Positions 17,175-26,883 of a stretch of DNA of 64,000 nucleotides are shown here, in pieces. Every line of letters begins with the position of its first letter. Within the stretch, counting starts at the first letter, position 1. The stretch is from Desulfobaculum bizertense DSM 18034 (GTDB lineage: Bacteria; Desulfobacterota; Desulfovibrionia; Desulfovibrionales; Desulfovibrionaceae): positions 1-64,000 of the forward strand of contig NZ_FUYA01000006.1 of the NCBI RefSeq assembly GCF_900167065.1. The letters are read 5' to 3'. The notes beneath the pieces were generated by a model. It had not been told where the DNA came from and made no database searches. It worked only from the letters and a program-made list of their open reading frames with translations. The translations under genes were made by a program, and so were the position numbers.

Positions 17175-20100
17175 ATGAAACTGCAACGATCCGACGCTTC
17201 TTTTTTTGAAACCATTCCAGTGCGGACATTTTTTCTTATTCTGTTAGCTGGAGTCCTGATACTTTTGGGCTTTTACCAGTTCACACTGCACACAGAGAAA
17301 AGCGCCATTACGAAGCAAAATGAGGCGTTTAATGACACCCAGCTTATCCAGGCGACCGTTGCAGCACAGGGCCTTGAGCTGCGAGTGCAAACTCTGCAAA
17401 AAAATCTTGATATCCTCTCACGAATTGCATTTAGCGAATACATTGACGGAAAACGCACTTCCGCCGACATGGAATATTTGCTCGCCTCAACGATGGAGGC
17501 AATGCAGCCACTTGTTTCACTCCACTACTACACCGCGCCAAAGAAAAGGAAGCTGGGGACGAGTTCCAAAAGTCCACTCAGTGAACAGGCAAACCAGCTG
17601 AGCGACAAATGGAACGCAATATTCTGGAAAAAAGTCAGTGCCCGTCAGGAAGGCTTTGTCCCGCCATTTGCAGCGAATTCCCACCACCAGTTCTTCGGAT
17701 ATATGCTCCCTGTGCGCAAAGGCGAGCACGTCCATGGCATCCTCGTCGCTGTAGGCAACTTCTCACCATTGCTGTCTGCATTCGTTCACCCCATCCGAGT
17801 TGGGCACTACGGAACGGCATACCTGCTCGATTCCAGTGGCCAAATTCTCTACGACCACGAAGCTGAAATCATCGGAAAAAATATTTTTGAAGGCCTGCAT
17901 ACGGGGTTCCCTGAGCTTGAACGCGTTGATAAACGCATTGTTTCTGAAATTCAGGGAAAAGATGAATACCATTTTCCTCAGGAACGCGGATCTGAAAGCG
18001 TCAGTAAACTTATTGCATGGCAGTCACTGCCGCTTGGCCAACGTACTCTGGTGCTGTGTATCGCCGCCCCACAGGATGCAGCTTCAGCCCTGCTCGCGGA
18101 CCTTCACAATCAGCAACAGCTGGCCTGGTTCCTGCTGCTGCTTGCTCTCTGCCTTATTTTTGCTGCGGTGCTCCACCGCAACACCACCAAACAGCTCAAC
18201 ACCTCCTACACAAACCTGTCCCGAATCCTGGAAAATCTTCCAGACGCAACTTTTGTTGTGAATTCTGAACGAAAAATAATTGCGTGGAACAAAGCGCTGG
18301 AAACGCTGAGTGGCGAAAAAAAAGACGCGATGCTCGGCCGGGGAATGCGATCCTATGGGATACCATTTTACGGCGAACCGCATAAAACGCTGCTCGACTA
18401 CCTTCTTGATGGGAAGCCATACCCGCCTCACTACCGAAATGTACAACAGCATGGGGATGTGACGTACTGCGAGCTGGATGTTTCTCACTTGCGAGCGGGA
18501 AAAGGAGCCACATTATGGATACAGGCGACCCTGCTCTTTGAAGAGGGCACCAACACCCCCAAGGGAGCAATCCAGTCCATCAGAGACATTACCGAACTGC
18601 GAGAGGCGGAAGAGAAACTCAAAGCGAGTGAAGAGCGCTTTGCTCTTGCGGTTGAAGGCTCAAACGATGGGATATGGGACTGGGACCTGCGGACAGACAA
18701 AGTCTATTTTTCCCCACGCTGGCTCGAAATTGTTGGGATGGAGAGCAACAGGGGCCAAGTTCTTGATGTTGAAGAGTGGACCAAACGCATCCACCCTGAC
18801 GACCTGCACAGAACAATGAAAGCCAACCATTCGGTGTTTAGTGAAAACGCAGATCGATTTGAAATTGACTACCGAATCCGTCACGACGATGGATCGTATC
18901 GCTGGGTTCTTGGGCGAGGTTCCTGCCTGCGAGATAAGCATGGCGACGTCTACCGAATTGCCGGAGCACACACCGATATTACCCAGCGCGTGCATATGCA
19001 AAACGTCACCTCGGCTCTCTTTGCCATTTCCAATGCCGTAGCCCTGACAAAAGACCTTCCAGAGCTTTTCCTAGAAATTCATAAAGTGCTGCGAAACAGC
19101 ATTGGAGCCAAAAATCTCATTATCGCAAAATGGAATGAAAAAACCGATGAGCTGTATTTTGAATATTCTGATGATGAGCACGAAAGGAACCTGGTCCCGA
19201 TGCCCAATATCTCAAAAGAGGGAGCCAAGGGACTGAACGCGCAGGTCCTGCGGCAGGGAGAACCTCTGCTGCTGAATCAGGAAGAGCAGCTTCGCTATGA
19301 AGTCATCGGCACGCCATCGCAGACATGGCTGGGGGTTCCGCTCCGAATCAACAAAAAGACCATCGGCATTGTTTCAACACAGGATTATGAAAATCCCAAT
19401 GCCTTTAGCGAACTTGATGTGTCACTCATGGCCTCAATCTCTGACCAGATCGCACTGGCAATCCAGCGCAAGACCAACGAAGACAAGCTGGAGCAGCTTG
19501 CCCTGCACGATACACTCACCGGCCTGCCGAACCGCCGCCTGATGGATGAGCGCCTGTCTCAGGCCATCAAACGCCAACAGCGGAGCAAGACCAATCAGTT
19601 TGCATTCATTGCTTTTGATATCGATGATTTCAAGCTCATTAACGACAATTACGGCCACGCAGCCGGGGACGCCTTCCTCCGCGAAGTTGGCAAGCGGATT
19701 TCGCCTATACTCAGAGAATCGGATACCCTGTCTCGCACGAGCGGCGATGAATTCAGCATTTTGCTGGAGGGCTTTGAAAGTACACAAAACGTCATACAAA
19801 TCGTAAACAGGGTGCAGGAAGCTTTTTTCCATCCATATCAATATAAGGACTCACAAATTTTTGGCGGGCTGAGTATCGGCATCGTGCTGAACCCCGGGAC
19901 ATCAAAAACGCCGGAAGAAATCCGAAACGCTGCGGATGTCGCCATGTACAGCTCCAAAAACACGGGTAAGGGACAGTTCTCTATCTACGAAGAGCTTCGG
20001 GACAACGGCAGTCCGATTCGCGAAGCCATACGCGACAATGAAATCCAGCAGGGACTGAGCAGGAATGAATTTGAAATTTATCTCCAGCCCATCATCCACA

Positions 20101-20804
20101 CAGAGACGCAGCAAATACATTCGGCGGAAGCCCTTGTGCGCTGGAAGCACCCAGAACGCGGAATACTTCTTCCTGGGAGCTTTCTCCACACGCTTGATGA
20201 GCACGGGTATGGGCCAGAGTTAGGAAGTCAGGTTTTAGCGAAAGCATGCCTTGCGTGTTCTGAACTTTTGGAATCGAAAATGACATCCCCAGATTTTTCC
20301 ATAAGTGTAAATCTTTCAAAAAGTCAGCTTATCAACCATAAGTTCCCACAGCAGGTGCAAGACGAACTCGACAGACATGGACTCGAACCACAAAACATCC
20401 AGCTTGAGATTTCAGAAAACATCCTCGCAGAAACATCAAGAAAACAGGACTTCCTTTTCGAGCGACTTCATGAACTTGGTGTGCGACTTGCCCTCGATAA
20501 TGTAAGTTACCGCAAGCTTACGCCTCGCGCTCTCCTGCGCAGAAACTTCGACTTTATCAAGTATTCCAGGACAATTAGCACTGGAGCCTTTTTGTCTTCA
20601 ATGGAAGAAAAGAATTTACAAATAATGGCAGGTATTGGAGATTTTCTCCATATTCCGGCCATCGCACAGGGGATAGAGACGCAGGAACAGTATGAAATGT
20701 TTCAAAAACTCGGCTGCCCATACATGCAGGGTTTTCTTTTTGGAAAACCACAGCCGATTTTAGAATTTATTACATTCTTTTCTGCTCTCGCATTTTCCCA
20801 TTAG
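17175..20804 (+). CDS. Membrane Cache-PAS-PAS-GAF-GGDEF-EAL protein
   Basis: This is a 1209-residue cyclic-di-GMP signalling protein. Two membrane segments (about 17-37 and 316-336) enclose a periplasmic double-Cache sensor. Then come a PAS domain (about 345-465), a second PAS/PAC domain (487-610), GAF (620-770), GGDEF (775-940) and EAL (955-1200). The GGDEF site reads SGDEF near residue 856, an accepted active variant. The EAL domain keeps EALVRW near 985. It has lost other catalytic residues: the usual DDFGTG loop reads DNVSYR, the K-I-D motif reads KYS, and the E-G-V-E-T motif reads QGIET. It therefore probably makes c-di-GMP and uses its EAL part for binding. No linked target gene. Confidence 0.92.
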   Translation: MKLQRSDASFFETIPVRTFFLILLAGVLILLGFYQFTLHTEKSAITKQNEAFNDTQLIQATVAAQGLELRVQTLQKNLDILSRIAFSEYIDGKRTSADMEYLLASTMEAMQPLVSLHYYTAPKKRKLGTSSKSPLSEQANQLSDKWNAIFWKKVSARQEGFVPPFAANSHHQFFGYMLPVRKGEHVHGILVAVGNFSPLLSAFVHPIRVGHYGTAYLLDSSGQILYDHEAEIIGKNIFEGLHTGFPELERVDKRIVSEIQGKDEYHFPQERGSESVSKLIAWQSLPLGQRTLVLCIAAPQDAASALLADLHNQQQLAWFLLLLALCLIFAAVLHRNTTKQLNTSYTNLSRILENLPDATFVVNSERKIIAWNKALETLSGEKKDAMLGRGMRSYGIPFYGEPHKTLLDYLLDGKPYPPHYRNVQQHGDVTYCELDVSHLRAGKGATLWIQATLLFEEGTNTPKGAIQSIRDITELREAEEKLKASEERFALAVEGSNDGIWDWDLRTDKVYFSPRWLEIVGMESNRGQVLDVEEWTKRIHPDDLHRTMKANHSVFSENADRFEIDYRIRHDDGSYRWVLGRGSCLRDKHGDVYRIAGAHTDITQRVHMQNVTSALFAISNAVALTKDLPELFLEIHKVLRNSIGAKNLIIAKWNEKTDELYFEYSDDEHERNLVPMPNISKEGAKGLNAQVLRQGEPLLLNQEEQLRYEVIGTPSQTWLGVPLRINKKTIGIVSTQDYENPNAFSELDVSLMASISDQIALAIQRKTNEDKLEQLALHDTLTGLPNRRLMDERLSQAIKRQQRSKTNQFAFIAFDIDDFKLINDNYGHAAGDAFLREVGKRISPILRESDTLSRTSGDEFSILLEGFESTQNVIQIVNRVQEAFFHPYQYKDSQIFGGLSIGIVLNPGTSKTPEEIRNAADVAMYSSKNTGKGQFSIYEELRDNGSPIREAIRDNEIQQGLSRNEFEIYLQPIIHTETQQIHSAEALVRWKHPERGILLPGSFLHTLDEHGYGPELGSQVLAKACLACSELLESKMTSPDFSISVNLSKSQLINHKFPQQVQDELDRHGLEPQNIQLEISENILAETSRKQDFLFERLHELGVRLALDNVSYRKLTPRALLRRNFDFIKYSRTISTGAFLSSMEEKNLQIMAGIGDFLHIPAIAQGIETQEQYEMFQKLGCPYMQGFLFGKPQPILEFITFFSALAFSH

Positions 20805-21135
20805 GTGCATGAGCAACTATTTGCGTTGTTTTTTGTTTGTTTCAGGCCTGTAAAAGTTTGACATTGTCAATTTTAGGAACTCACTGTAAGACGAATGAAA
20901 AGCAACATTCAAAGGGGTACCTGCATTAGCTGTCTCAAAATCCATAAGAACAAGGGGTTTATTCCCAAAACCACAGCCTCTGTCGCAAGAGGCGTATTGC
21001 TTTTGGAACACTAATCCGGTACTACCCAAAAAGATGCGCATTTGACAAAATGCGTAAAAAAATGGCTTCGGACAGGGGCTGTTCGTCGCAAATTTCTTTT
21101 TGATTTCTTCAAAACTTCTTTATCGGAGGTACCTG
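20805..21135. other. Intergenic region upstream of the ABC transporter
   Basis: It holds two short palindromes: TTGACA-T-TGTCAA at 20858-20870 and CGCATTT-gaca-AAATGCG at 21037-21054. The second includes a TTGACA hexamer but has no good -10 at 17 bp. Either could be an operator for the transporter genes. The ribosome binding site CGGAGG lies at 21125-21129. No gene is seen. Confidence 0.45.
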
Positions 21136-22692
21136 ATGAAACGTGTACTCCTCGCCTGCATCTGCGCCCTGATGCTGCTGGGCAACAGCTCAGTCGCGTC
21201 TGCAAAGACGCTGAAGGTCGCATTCGCAGCCGACCCTGTTTCCCTTGACCCGCATGTCCAGCTTTCCGGTGGCATGCTCCAGTATTCCCACCTCGTTTTT
21301 GATCCGCTCATCCGCTGGACCAAAGACATGAACTTCGAACCTCGCCTGGCTACTAAGTGGGAACGTATCGATCCGCTGACCGAGCGCTTCTACCTGCGTA
21401 AGGGTGTCAAGTTCCACTCCGGCAACGACTTCACTGCAAAAGACGTCAAATGGACCTTTGACCGCCTGAAAAAATCTCAGGACTACAAGGCACTGTTTGA
21501 GCCTTTTGAAGACATCAAAATCATTGATGACTACACCATCGACATCAAGACCTCCAAGCCTTACCCGCTGCTGCTCAACATGGCGACCTACATCTTCCCC
21601 ATGGACAGCAAGTTCTACACTGGCATGGACGAAGAGTCTGGTCAGCCCAAGGACGCCATCATCAAGACTGGCAAATCCTTCGCTCTGAACCACGAGTCCG
21701 GCACCGGTAAGTACAAGGTCACCTTCCGTGAGCACGGCGTGCGCATGGAGTTCACCGCTTTCGAAAACTACTGGGACAAGAAGTCCGGTAACGTCGACAA
21801 GATCATCCTGACTCCTATTAAGGAAAATGCAACCCGTGTTGCAGCTCTCTTCTCTGGCGACGTTGACTTCATCATGCCTGTTCCTCCCCAGGACTACGAC
21901 CGCATCGACAAGAGCGAAAAGGTCAACCTGGTTACCATGCCTGGTTCCCGCATCATCAGCCTGCAGCTGAACCAGAAAAGACGCCCCGAGTTCAAGGACC
22001 CCCGTGTCCGTCTCGCCATGATCTACGCCTGCAACAACGCAGGTATCGCCAAGAAGATCATGAAGGGTCGCGCTGTTGCTGCTGGCCAGCAGGCTCCCGA
22101 AGGCTACGTCAGCTACCAGGCTGACCTCAAGCCTCGCTACGACCTGAACAAGGCAAAGCAGCTCATGAAAGAAGCTGGCTACGAGAACGGCTTCACCTGC
22201 ACCATGATTTCCCCGAACAACCGCTACGTGAACGACGAAAAAATCGCTCAGGCGTTTGTTTCCATGATGGCAAAGCTGAAGATCCGCGTTGATCTCAAGA
22301 CCATGCCTAAAGCTCAGTACTGGGATGCATATGATGCTCAGCAGGCTGACATTCAGATGGTTGGCTGGCACCCCGACACCGAGGACTCCAGCAACTACAC
22401 TGAGTTCCTGCTGATGTGCCGCGACGTCAAGAGCGGTTACGGCCAGTACAACAGCGGTAACTACTGCAACGAGAAAGTGGACAGCATGATCAAGTCGGCT
22501 CAGAACGAGACTGACCTGGCCAAGCGTGAAGCTATCCTCAAAGACGTTGAGCGCATCATCTACAACGACGGTGCTTTCATCCCGCTGCACTGGGAAGACC
22601 TCTCCTGGGCTTGTTCTCCCAAGCTCCAGAATGTTGACGAGATCGTTAACGTTATGAACTTCCCCTACTTCGGCGACCTGAATATGGACTAA
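21136..22692 (+). CDS. Peptide/nickel-type ABC transporter substrate-binding protein
   Basis: This is a periplasmic binding protein of the SBP_bac_5 (DppA/OppA/NikA) family, 518 residues from the ATG at 21136. I chose this start for its GGAGG and because it gives a proper signal peptide (MKRVLLACICALMLLGNSSVASA, cleavage before KTL). Conserved features include the opening AADPVSLDPH, the segment RFYLRKGVKFHSGNDFTAKDV and a late WHPDTEDSSNYTEFL. It heads a five-gene transporter unit. A long hairpin separates it from the permease genes, consistent with the binding protein being made in excess. Substrate (peptide, nickel or other) cannot be read from sequence. Confidence 0.93.
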   Translation: MKRVLLACICALMLLGNSSVASAKTLKVAFAADPVSLDPHVQLSGGMLQYSHLVFDPLIRWTKDMNFEPRLATKWERIDPLTERFYLRKGVKFHSGNDFTAKDVKWTFDRLKKSQDYKALFEPFEDIKIIDDYTIDIKTSKPYPLLLNMATYIFPMDSKFYTGMDEESGQPKDAIIKTGKSFALNHESGTGKYKVTFREHGVRMEFTAFENYWDKKSGNVDKIILTPIKENATRVAALFSGDVDFIMPVPPQDYDRIDKSEKVNLVTMPGSRIISLQLNQKRRPEFKDPRVRLAMIYACNNAGIAKKIMKGRAVAAGQQAPEGYVSYQADLKPRYDLNKAKQLMKEAGYENGFTCTMISPNNRYVNDEKIAQAFVSMMAKLKIRVDLKTMPKAQYWDAYDAQQADIQMVGWHPDTEDSSNYTEFLLMCRDVKSGYGQYNSGNYCNEKVDSMIKSAQNETDLAKREAILKDVERIIYNDGAFIPLHWEDLSWACSPKLQNVDEIVNVMNFPYFGDLNMD

Positions 22693-22711
22693 GGTCTGAA
22701 AGGACTTCCAA

Positions 22712-22753
22712 GGGGGGACTTGCACTTTTTTCAACAAAAGTGTAATTCCCCCC
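22712..22753 (+). terminator. Intercistronic hairpin between binding-protein and permease genes
   Basis: The arms of this long stem begin GGGGGGA (22712-22718) and end with CCCCCC at 22748-22753. The inner part pairs TTGCACTTTT with AAAAGTGTAA including one G-U. There is no T run, so it more likely stabilises the upstream mRNA or partly attenuates transcription than terminates fully. Confidence 0.65.
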
Positions 22754-22880
22754 ATTCTGGTAAAGTTGACAGGGATTCTGTGACAATCCTGTCATTAGCA
22801 TCTCTGATAACCCTCGCCTTACCGCAAAAAATTCATAAATTTTACACGATTAAGGTGACACAACAAGAAAAGTATAGGCC

Positions 22881-23861
22881 ATGTTCGCATTCACCGTTCG
22901 CCGCATTGCGCAGGCACTCATCGTGATGCTGGTCATCAGCGTCATTGGATTCGGCATCAAGAAGGCCATTGGTAACCCCATCCGCGACATCGTGGGCATC
23001 TCCGTGTCCGTGGAAGAAAGGGCCAAGCTGACCGAAGAGCTGGGACTCAATGACCCCCTTGCAGTGCAGTGGGTCCGTTTTGTCAAAGACGCCTTGCATG
23101 GAGACCTGGGGCAGTCCTATTTCTTCAAACAGCCAGCAATGGAAGTAATCTTAAAGAAAGCTCCTGCAACGCTCGAACTGGTGTTTGTGGCTTCCTTCCT
23201 TATCTTATTTCTCTCCATTCCATTCGGCATCTACGCCGCGGTTAAACCGCGATCGCTCATCTCGCGATTCGCGATGGGCGGCTCAATTCTTGGTGTTTCT
23301 ATTCCTGTCTTTTTGACAGCAATCATGCTCATTTACGTCTTTTCCGTGCAGCTCAACTGGCTCCCATCCTACGGGCGAGGAGAAACAGTACGTCTTTTTG
23401 GCGGCGCATGGGACACCAACTTCCTGACCGTTGACGGATGGCTGCACATCATCCTCCCCGGTATTTCCCTCTGTTCTGTCATGCTCCCTCTGTTCATCCG
23501 CCTCATTCGTGCAGAGATGAAAGAGGTTCTCGAAGCCGAATACATGAAATTCGCTCGAGCAAAGGGTCTCAAGCCCTGGCGTATCCTGCTGGTTCACGGT
23601 TTCAAAAACACCCTGCTCCCGGTCATTACCGTCGGCGGTGTGCAGCTTGGTACCATGATCGCCTTTACCGTCCTGACCGAAACTGTTTTCCAGTGGCAGG
23701 GCATGGGCTTCATCTTCCTCGAAGCTGTTGAACGCGCAGACTCCTCCCTCCTGGTAGCCTATCTGGTATTTGTTGGTGCTGTTTTTGTTACCGTGAATAC
23801 CGTTGTCGACATCATCTACGGCCTGGTTAACCCGATGGTCAGAGTGGCAGGTAAGAAATAA
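22881..23861 (+). CDS. ABC transporter permease (DppB/OppB type)
   Basis: This is the inner-membrane permease of the peptide/nickel importer, 326 residues with six predicted membrane segments. The coupling-helix motif EAEYMKFARAKGLKPWRILLVHGFKNTLLP (near 218-248) contacts the ATPase. The N-terminal segment with RDIVGISVSVEERAKLTEELGLNDPLAVQW is typical of the DppB class. It is followed without a gap by the second permease gene. Substrate specificity comes from the binding protein. Confidence 0.94.
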   Translation: MFAFTVRRIAQALIVMLVISVIGFGIKKAIGNPIRDIVGISVSVEERAKLTEELGLNDPLAVQWVRFVKDALHGDLGQSYFFKQPAMEVILKKAPATLELVFVASFLILFLSIPFGIYAAVKPRSLISRFAMGGSILGVSIPVFLTAIMLIYVFSVQLNWLPSYGRGETVRLFGGAWDTNFLTVDGWLHIILPGISLCSVMLPLFIRLIRAEMKEVLEAEYMKFARAKGLKPWRILLVHGFKNTLLPVITVGGVQLGTMIAFTVLTETVFQWQGMGFIFLEAVERADSSLLVAYLVFVGAVFVTVNTVVDIIYGLVNPMVRVAGKK

Positions 23862-24779
23862 ATGAGTATGTGGAAACGTTTTAGAAAGTCATATTTTCTG
23901 TACAGCTTCCTGCGAGATCCCCTCGCTCTTGGAAGCTTTGTCCTGCTGGCATTCTTTGTCATTGCCGGGTTCTCCGCGCCGTTTACGGCCCCCACGAACC
24001 CCTATGATACTGCACAGATCGACGTTATGGACTCCGAACTTCCGCCGGTCTGGATGGCAGATTCTGATGCACGCTTCCCGCTTGGGACTGACTCCCAGGG
24101 TCGCGACCTGCTCTCTACCATCCTTTACGGAACCCGCGTTTCCGTGTGCATCGGCCTTGGTGCCGTGGCCCTCCAGGCCATGCTCGGCATCATGATCGGC
24201 CTGATGGCTGGCTACAAAGGCGGAAAGCTCGACTCCATCCTCATGCGAGTGGCAGACGTTCAGCTCTCCTTTTCAACCTATATGGTTGCTATCTTCCTCG
24301 GCGCGATTTTTCAGGCGGCTTTTGGCATCGCCAAATATGAGCAGATTGCCATCCCCTTCCTGATTATCGTCATCGGATTTGCAGAGTGGCCACAATACGC
24401 CCGTACTGTCCGCGCCTCTGTCCTCGCCGAAAAGAAAAAGGAATACGTCGAAGCCGCACGGGTTATTGGTCTGCCTTCCTGGCGCATCATGTGGAGGCAC
24501 ATCCTCCCCAACACCCTGACTCCTGTTCTGGTTATCTCTACAGTTCAGGTTGCTAACGCCATCATGAGTGAAGCAGCCCTGTCCTTCATCGGCCTTGGCA
24601 TGCCCGCTACCCAGCCCTCTCTTGGTTCGCTTATCAAGATTGGCTTTGACTACTTCTTTAGTGGCTCATGGTGGATTACCATCTTCCCCGGTATTGTGCT
24701 TGTTGGACTCATCCTGTCCATCAACCTCCTGGGCGACTGGATGCGTGACTTCCTCAACCCCAAACTTTACAAGAACTAG
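23862..24779 (+). CDS. ABC transporter permease (DppC/OppC type)
   Basis: This is the second permease, 305 residues. An N-terminal OppC_N segment (about 20-75, with FPLGTDSQGRDLLSTILYGTRVS following) leads into five more membrane segments. The EAA loop is EYVEAARVIGLPSWRIMWRHILPN near 192. The ATG lies directly after the stop of the preceding permease, so translation is coupled. Confidence 0.94.
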   Translation: MSMWKRFRKSYFLYSFLRDPLALGSFVLLAFFVIAGFSAPFTAPTNPYDTAQIDVMDSELPPVWMADSDARFPLGTDSQGRDLLSTILYGTRVSVCIGLGAVALQAMLGIMIGLMAGYKGGKLDSILMRVADVQLSFSTYMVAIFLGAIFQAAFGIAKYEQIAIPFLIIVIGFAEWPQYARTVRASVLAEKKKEYVEAARVIGLPSWRIMWRHILPNTLTPVLVISTVQVANAIMSEAALSFIGLGMPATQPSLGSLIKIGFDYFFSGSWWITIFPGIVLVGLILSINLLGDWMRDFLNPKLYKN

Positions 24780-24784
24780 CCGAG

Positions 24785-25777
24785 ATGACCCAGATGAATA
24801 CACAAACGAGTGAGTCCGCACATCTTTTGGATGTTCAGGACCTTACCGTCAAATTCGCAATGCGCAAGGGCACCCTCCCTGCCGTGAATGGTGTCAGCTT
24901 CTCCCTGAAGCCCGGTGAACGCATGGGGCTTGTAGGCGAATCTGGTGCAGGTAAATCCGTAACAGGTTTTGCTCTGCTCAACCTGATCAGCAAACCCGGC
25001 TTTGTGGACTCCGGCCGCGTCCTCTTTGAGGGCAAAGACATCGCCGCTATGTCCAACGAAGAAATGCGCCACATTCGCGGTAACCGCATCAGCATGATCT
25101 TTCAGGACCCCATGATGACCCTGAACCCGGTTCTGACCGTTGGGACACAGATGGTCGAAACCCTGAAAGCACATCGGAATATTTCCACTCAGGAAGCCGA
25201 AGCCATTGCTATCGACAAGCTGCGAAAGGTCTACATTCCTTCCCCGGAAAAACGCCTGAACCAGTACCCTCACGAATTCTCTGGCGGCATGCGTCAGCGT
25301 ATCGTTATTGCAACGGCCCTGCTCACCGACCCCAGCCTGATCATTGCTGACGAGCCAACCACGGCTCTGGACGTAACCATTCAGGCCGAAATCATGTCTC
25401 TGCTCAAGGAACTCTGCGAGACAGAAAACATGAGCCTCATCCTCATCACGCACGACCTCGCCGTTGTGTCGCAGGTGACAGAAAAAATCGCCGTTATGTA
25501 TGCAGGCCGCATGATCGAAATGGGTCCCACGGACCAGATCATCACCAAGCCGCTGCACCCATACACACAGGGCCTCCTGCGGGCACTCCCGCAGACCGGC
25601 GAAAGCAAGGGTGCCCGTCTGGCGCAGATCCCCGGCGTTATGCCGAGCCTGCACGCCATTCCGGCAGGCTGCGCATTCCACCCCCGCTGTGAGATGTGTA
25701 CGTCCCGCTGTACCTCTGAGATTCCGCTTCTCACCGAACGCGAATCCGGTAGTTTTGTAGCCTGCCACTGTGCGTAG
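24785..25777 (+). CDS. ABC transporter ATP-binding protein (DppD/OppD type)
   Basis: This 330-residue ATPase energises the importer. Walker A is GESGAGKSV near 53, the Q-loop FQDPMMTLNP near 104, the signature FSGGMRQR near 160, Walker B LIIADEPTTALD near 182, and the switch His in LITHDLAVV near 216. The C-terminal oligopeptide-binding extension has the Cys-rich segment GCAFHPRCEMCTSRC (near 297), which in this family often holds an Fe-S cluster. It begins 5 bp after the permease stop. Confidence 0.95.
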   Translation: MTQMNTQTSESAHLLDVQDLTVKFAMRKGTLPAVNGVSFSLKPGERMGLVGESGAGKSVTGFALLNLISKPGFVDSGRVLFEGKDIAAMSNEEMRHIRGNRISMIFQDPMMTLNPVLTVGTQMVETLKAHRNISTQEAEAIAIDKLRKVYIPSPEKRLNQYPHEFSGGMRQRIVIATALLTDPSLIIADEPTTALDVTIQAEIMSLLKELCETENMSLILITHDLAVVSQVTEKIAVMYAGRMIEMGPTDQIITKPLHPYTQGLLRALPQTGESKGARLAQIPGVMPSLHAIPAGCAFHPRCEMCTSRCTSEIPLLTERESGSFVACHCA

Positions 25778-25792
25778 GAAGGAAGGGAACAA

Positions 25793-26818
25793 GTGAATAC
25801 ATCATCTTCGAAAAAAACTCTTCTCAGCATCAAAAATGTTGTGAAGCATTTTGATATTTCGGGAAGCTTCCTTGACCAGATCAAATTCTCCACAAGCGGC
25901 ATCCGCCGTGAGAAAACACTGGTTAAGGCCGTCAACAATGTCTCTTTCGACATCCACGCTGGCGAAACGCTTTCTGTTGTTGGTGAATCAGGTTGTGGCA
26001 AGTCGACCCTCGCCCGAACGGTCATGGGACTCTATACCCCCACCGCTGGCGAGCTGTATTACGACGGCAAGCGCTACGATAATCTGTCTGCCGACCAGCT
26101 TCTTCCTTTCCGCTCCCGGATGCAGATGGTCTTTCAGGACCCGTATGCATCCCTGAACCCCCGTATGACCGTTCGCCAGATTCTGGAAGAGCCTCTGCGC
26201 TTTCATAATCCCGGCCTGAGCGATTCCGAGGTTCAGGACAAGGTTGCTGAGGTTATGGACCACGTTGGTGTCCGCTCTGGCTGGGCTGGCAACTACCCAC
26301 ACGAATTCTCTGGCGGTCAGCGTCAGCGTATCTCCATTGCCCGCGCTCTGATGGTCGACCCGGAATTCATCGTCGCTGACGAACCCATTTCCGCTCTCGA
26401 CGTCTCCATTCAGGCTCAGATTCTGAACCTGCTTATGGATGCGCAGGAAGACCGTGGTCTCACCTACATGTTCATTTCTCATGACCTGTCCGTGGTTGAG
26501 CATATCTCCACCCGCGTGGCCGTCATGTATCTGGGCAGTCTCTGCGAACTGACCGAATCCGAGCCGCTCTTTAGCGACCCGCTGCATCCGTACACGCAGA
26601 TTCTGCTTTCCGCTATTCCGCGCCTCGGTCAGAAGGACATGAACCACACCAAGCTGTCTGGTGACGTCCCGACCCCCATTGACCTGCCCACTGGCTGTGT
26701 TTTCCACGGCCGCTGTCCGCACGCCAATGAACGGTGTATGCGCGAGATCCCGGCTATCCGGGAACACAAACCCGGCCACTTTGTGGCCTGCCACGGCGTT
26801 GAAGAAGGACGCATCTAG
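25793..26818 (+). CDS. ABC transporter ATP-binding protein (DppF/OppF type)
   Basis: This is the second ATPase of the importer, 341 residues with a GTG start preceded by AAGGAAGGG. Walker A is GESGCGKST near 64, the Q-loop FQDPYASLNPRM near 113, the signature FSGGQRQR near 171, Walker B FIVADEPISALD, and the switch His in FISHDLSVV. The C-terminal extension carries GCVFHGRCPHANERC, again a Cys-rich motif. It is the last gene of the unit and is followed by a strong terminator. Confidence 0.95.
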   Translation: MNTSSSKKTLLSIKNVVKHFDISGSFLDQIKFSTSGIRREKTLVKAVNNVSFDIHAGETLSVVGESGCGKSTLARTVMGLYTPTAGELYYDGKRYDNLSADQLLPFRSRMQMVFQDPYASLNPRMTVRQILEEPLRFHNPGLSDSEVQDKVAEVMDHVGVRSGWAGNYPHEFSGGQRQRISIARALMVDPEFIVADEPISALDVSIQAQILNLLMDAQEDRGLTYMFISHDLSVVEHISTRVAVMYLGSLCELTESEPLFSDPLHPYTQILLSAIPRLGQKDMNHTKLSGDVPTPIDLPTGCVFHGRCPHANERCMREIPAIREHKPGHFVACHGVEEGRI

Positions 26819-26846
26819 TCCGTCTTTCAATACATTGTGTCACTCT

Positions 26847-26883
26847 CTCCCCGTCTGGCTTCCTCTGGACGGGGAGTTTTTTC
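26847..26883 (+). terminator. Terminator of the ABC transporter unit
   Basis: The stem CTCCCCGTC/GACGGGGAG, with a 12-base loop, is followed by a T run. It starts 28 bp after the last stop. Confidence 0.9.

Noticed and set aside
20858-20870. TTGACATTGTCAA palindrome as an HcpR/FNR-type site
   Set aside because: The spacing between half-sites is 3 bp rather than the 4 expected, and no related gene is nearby. Left as an unassigned palindrome.
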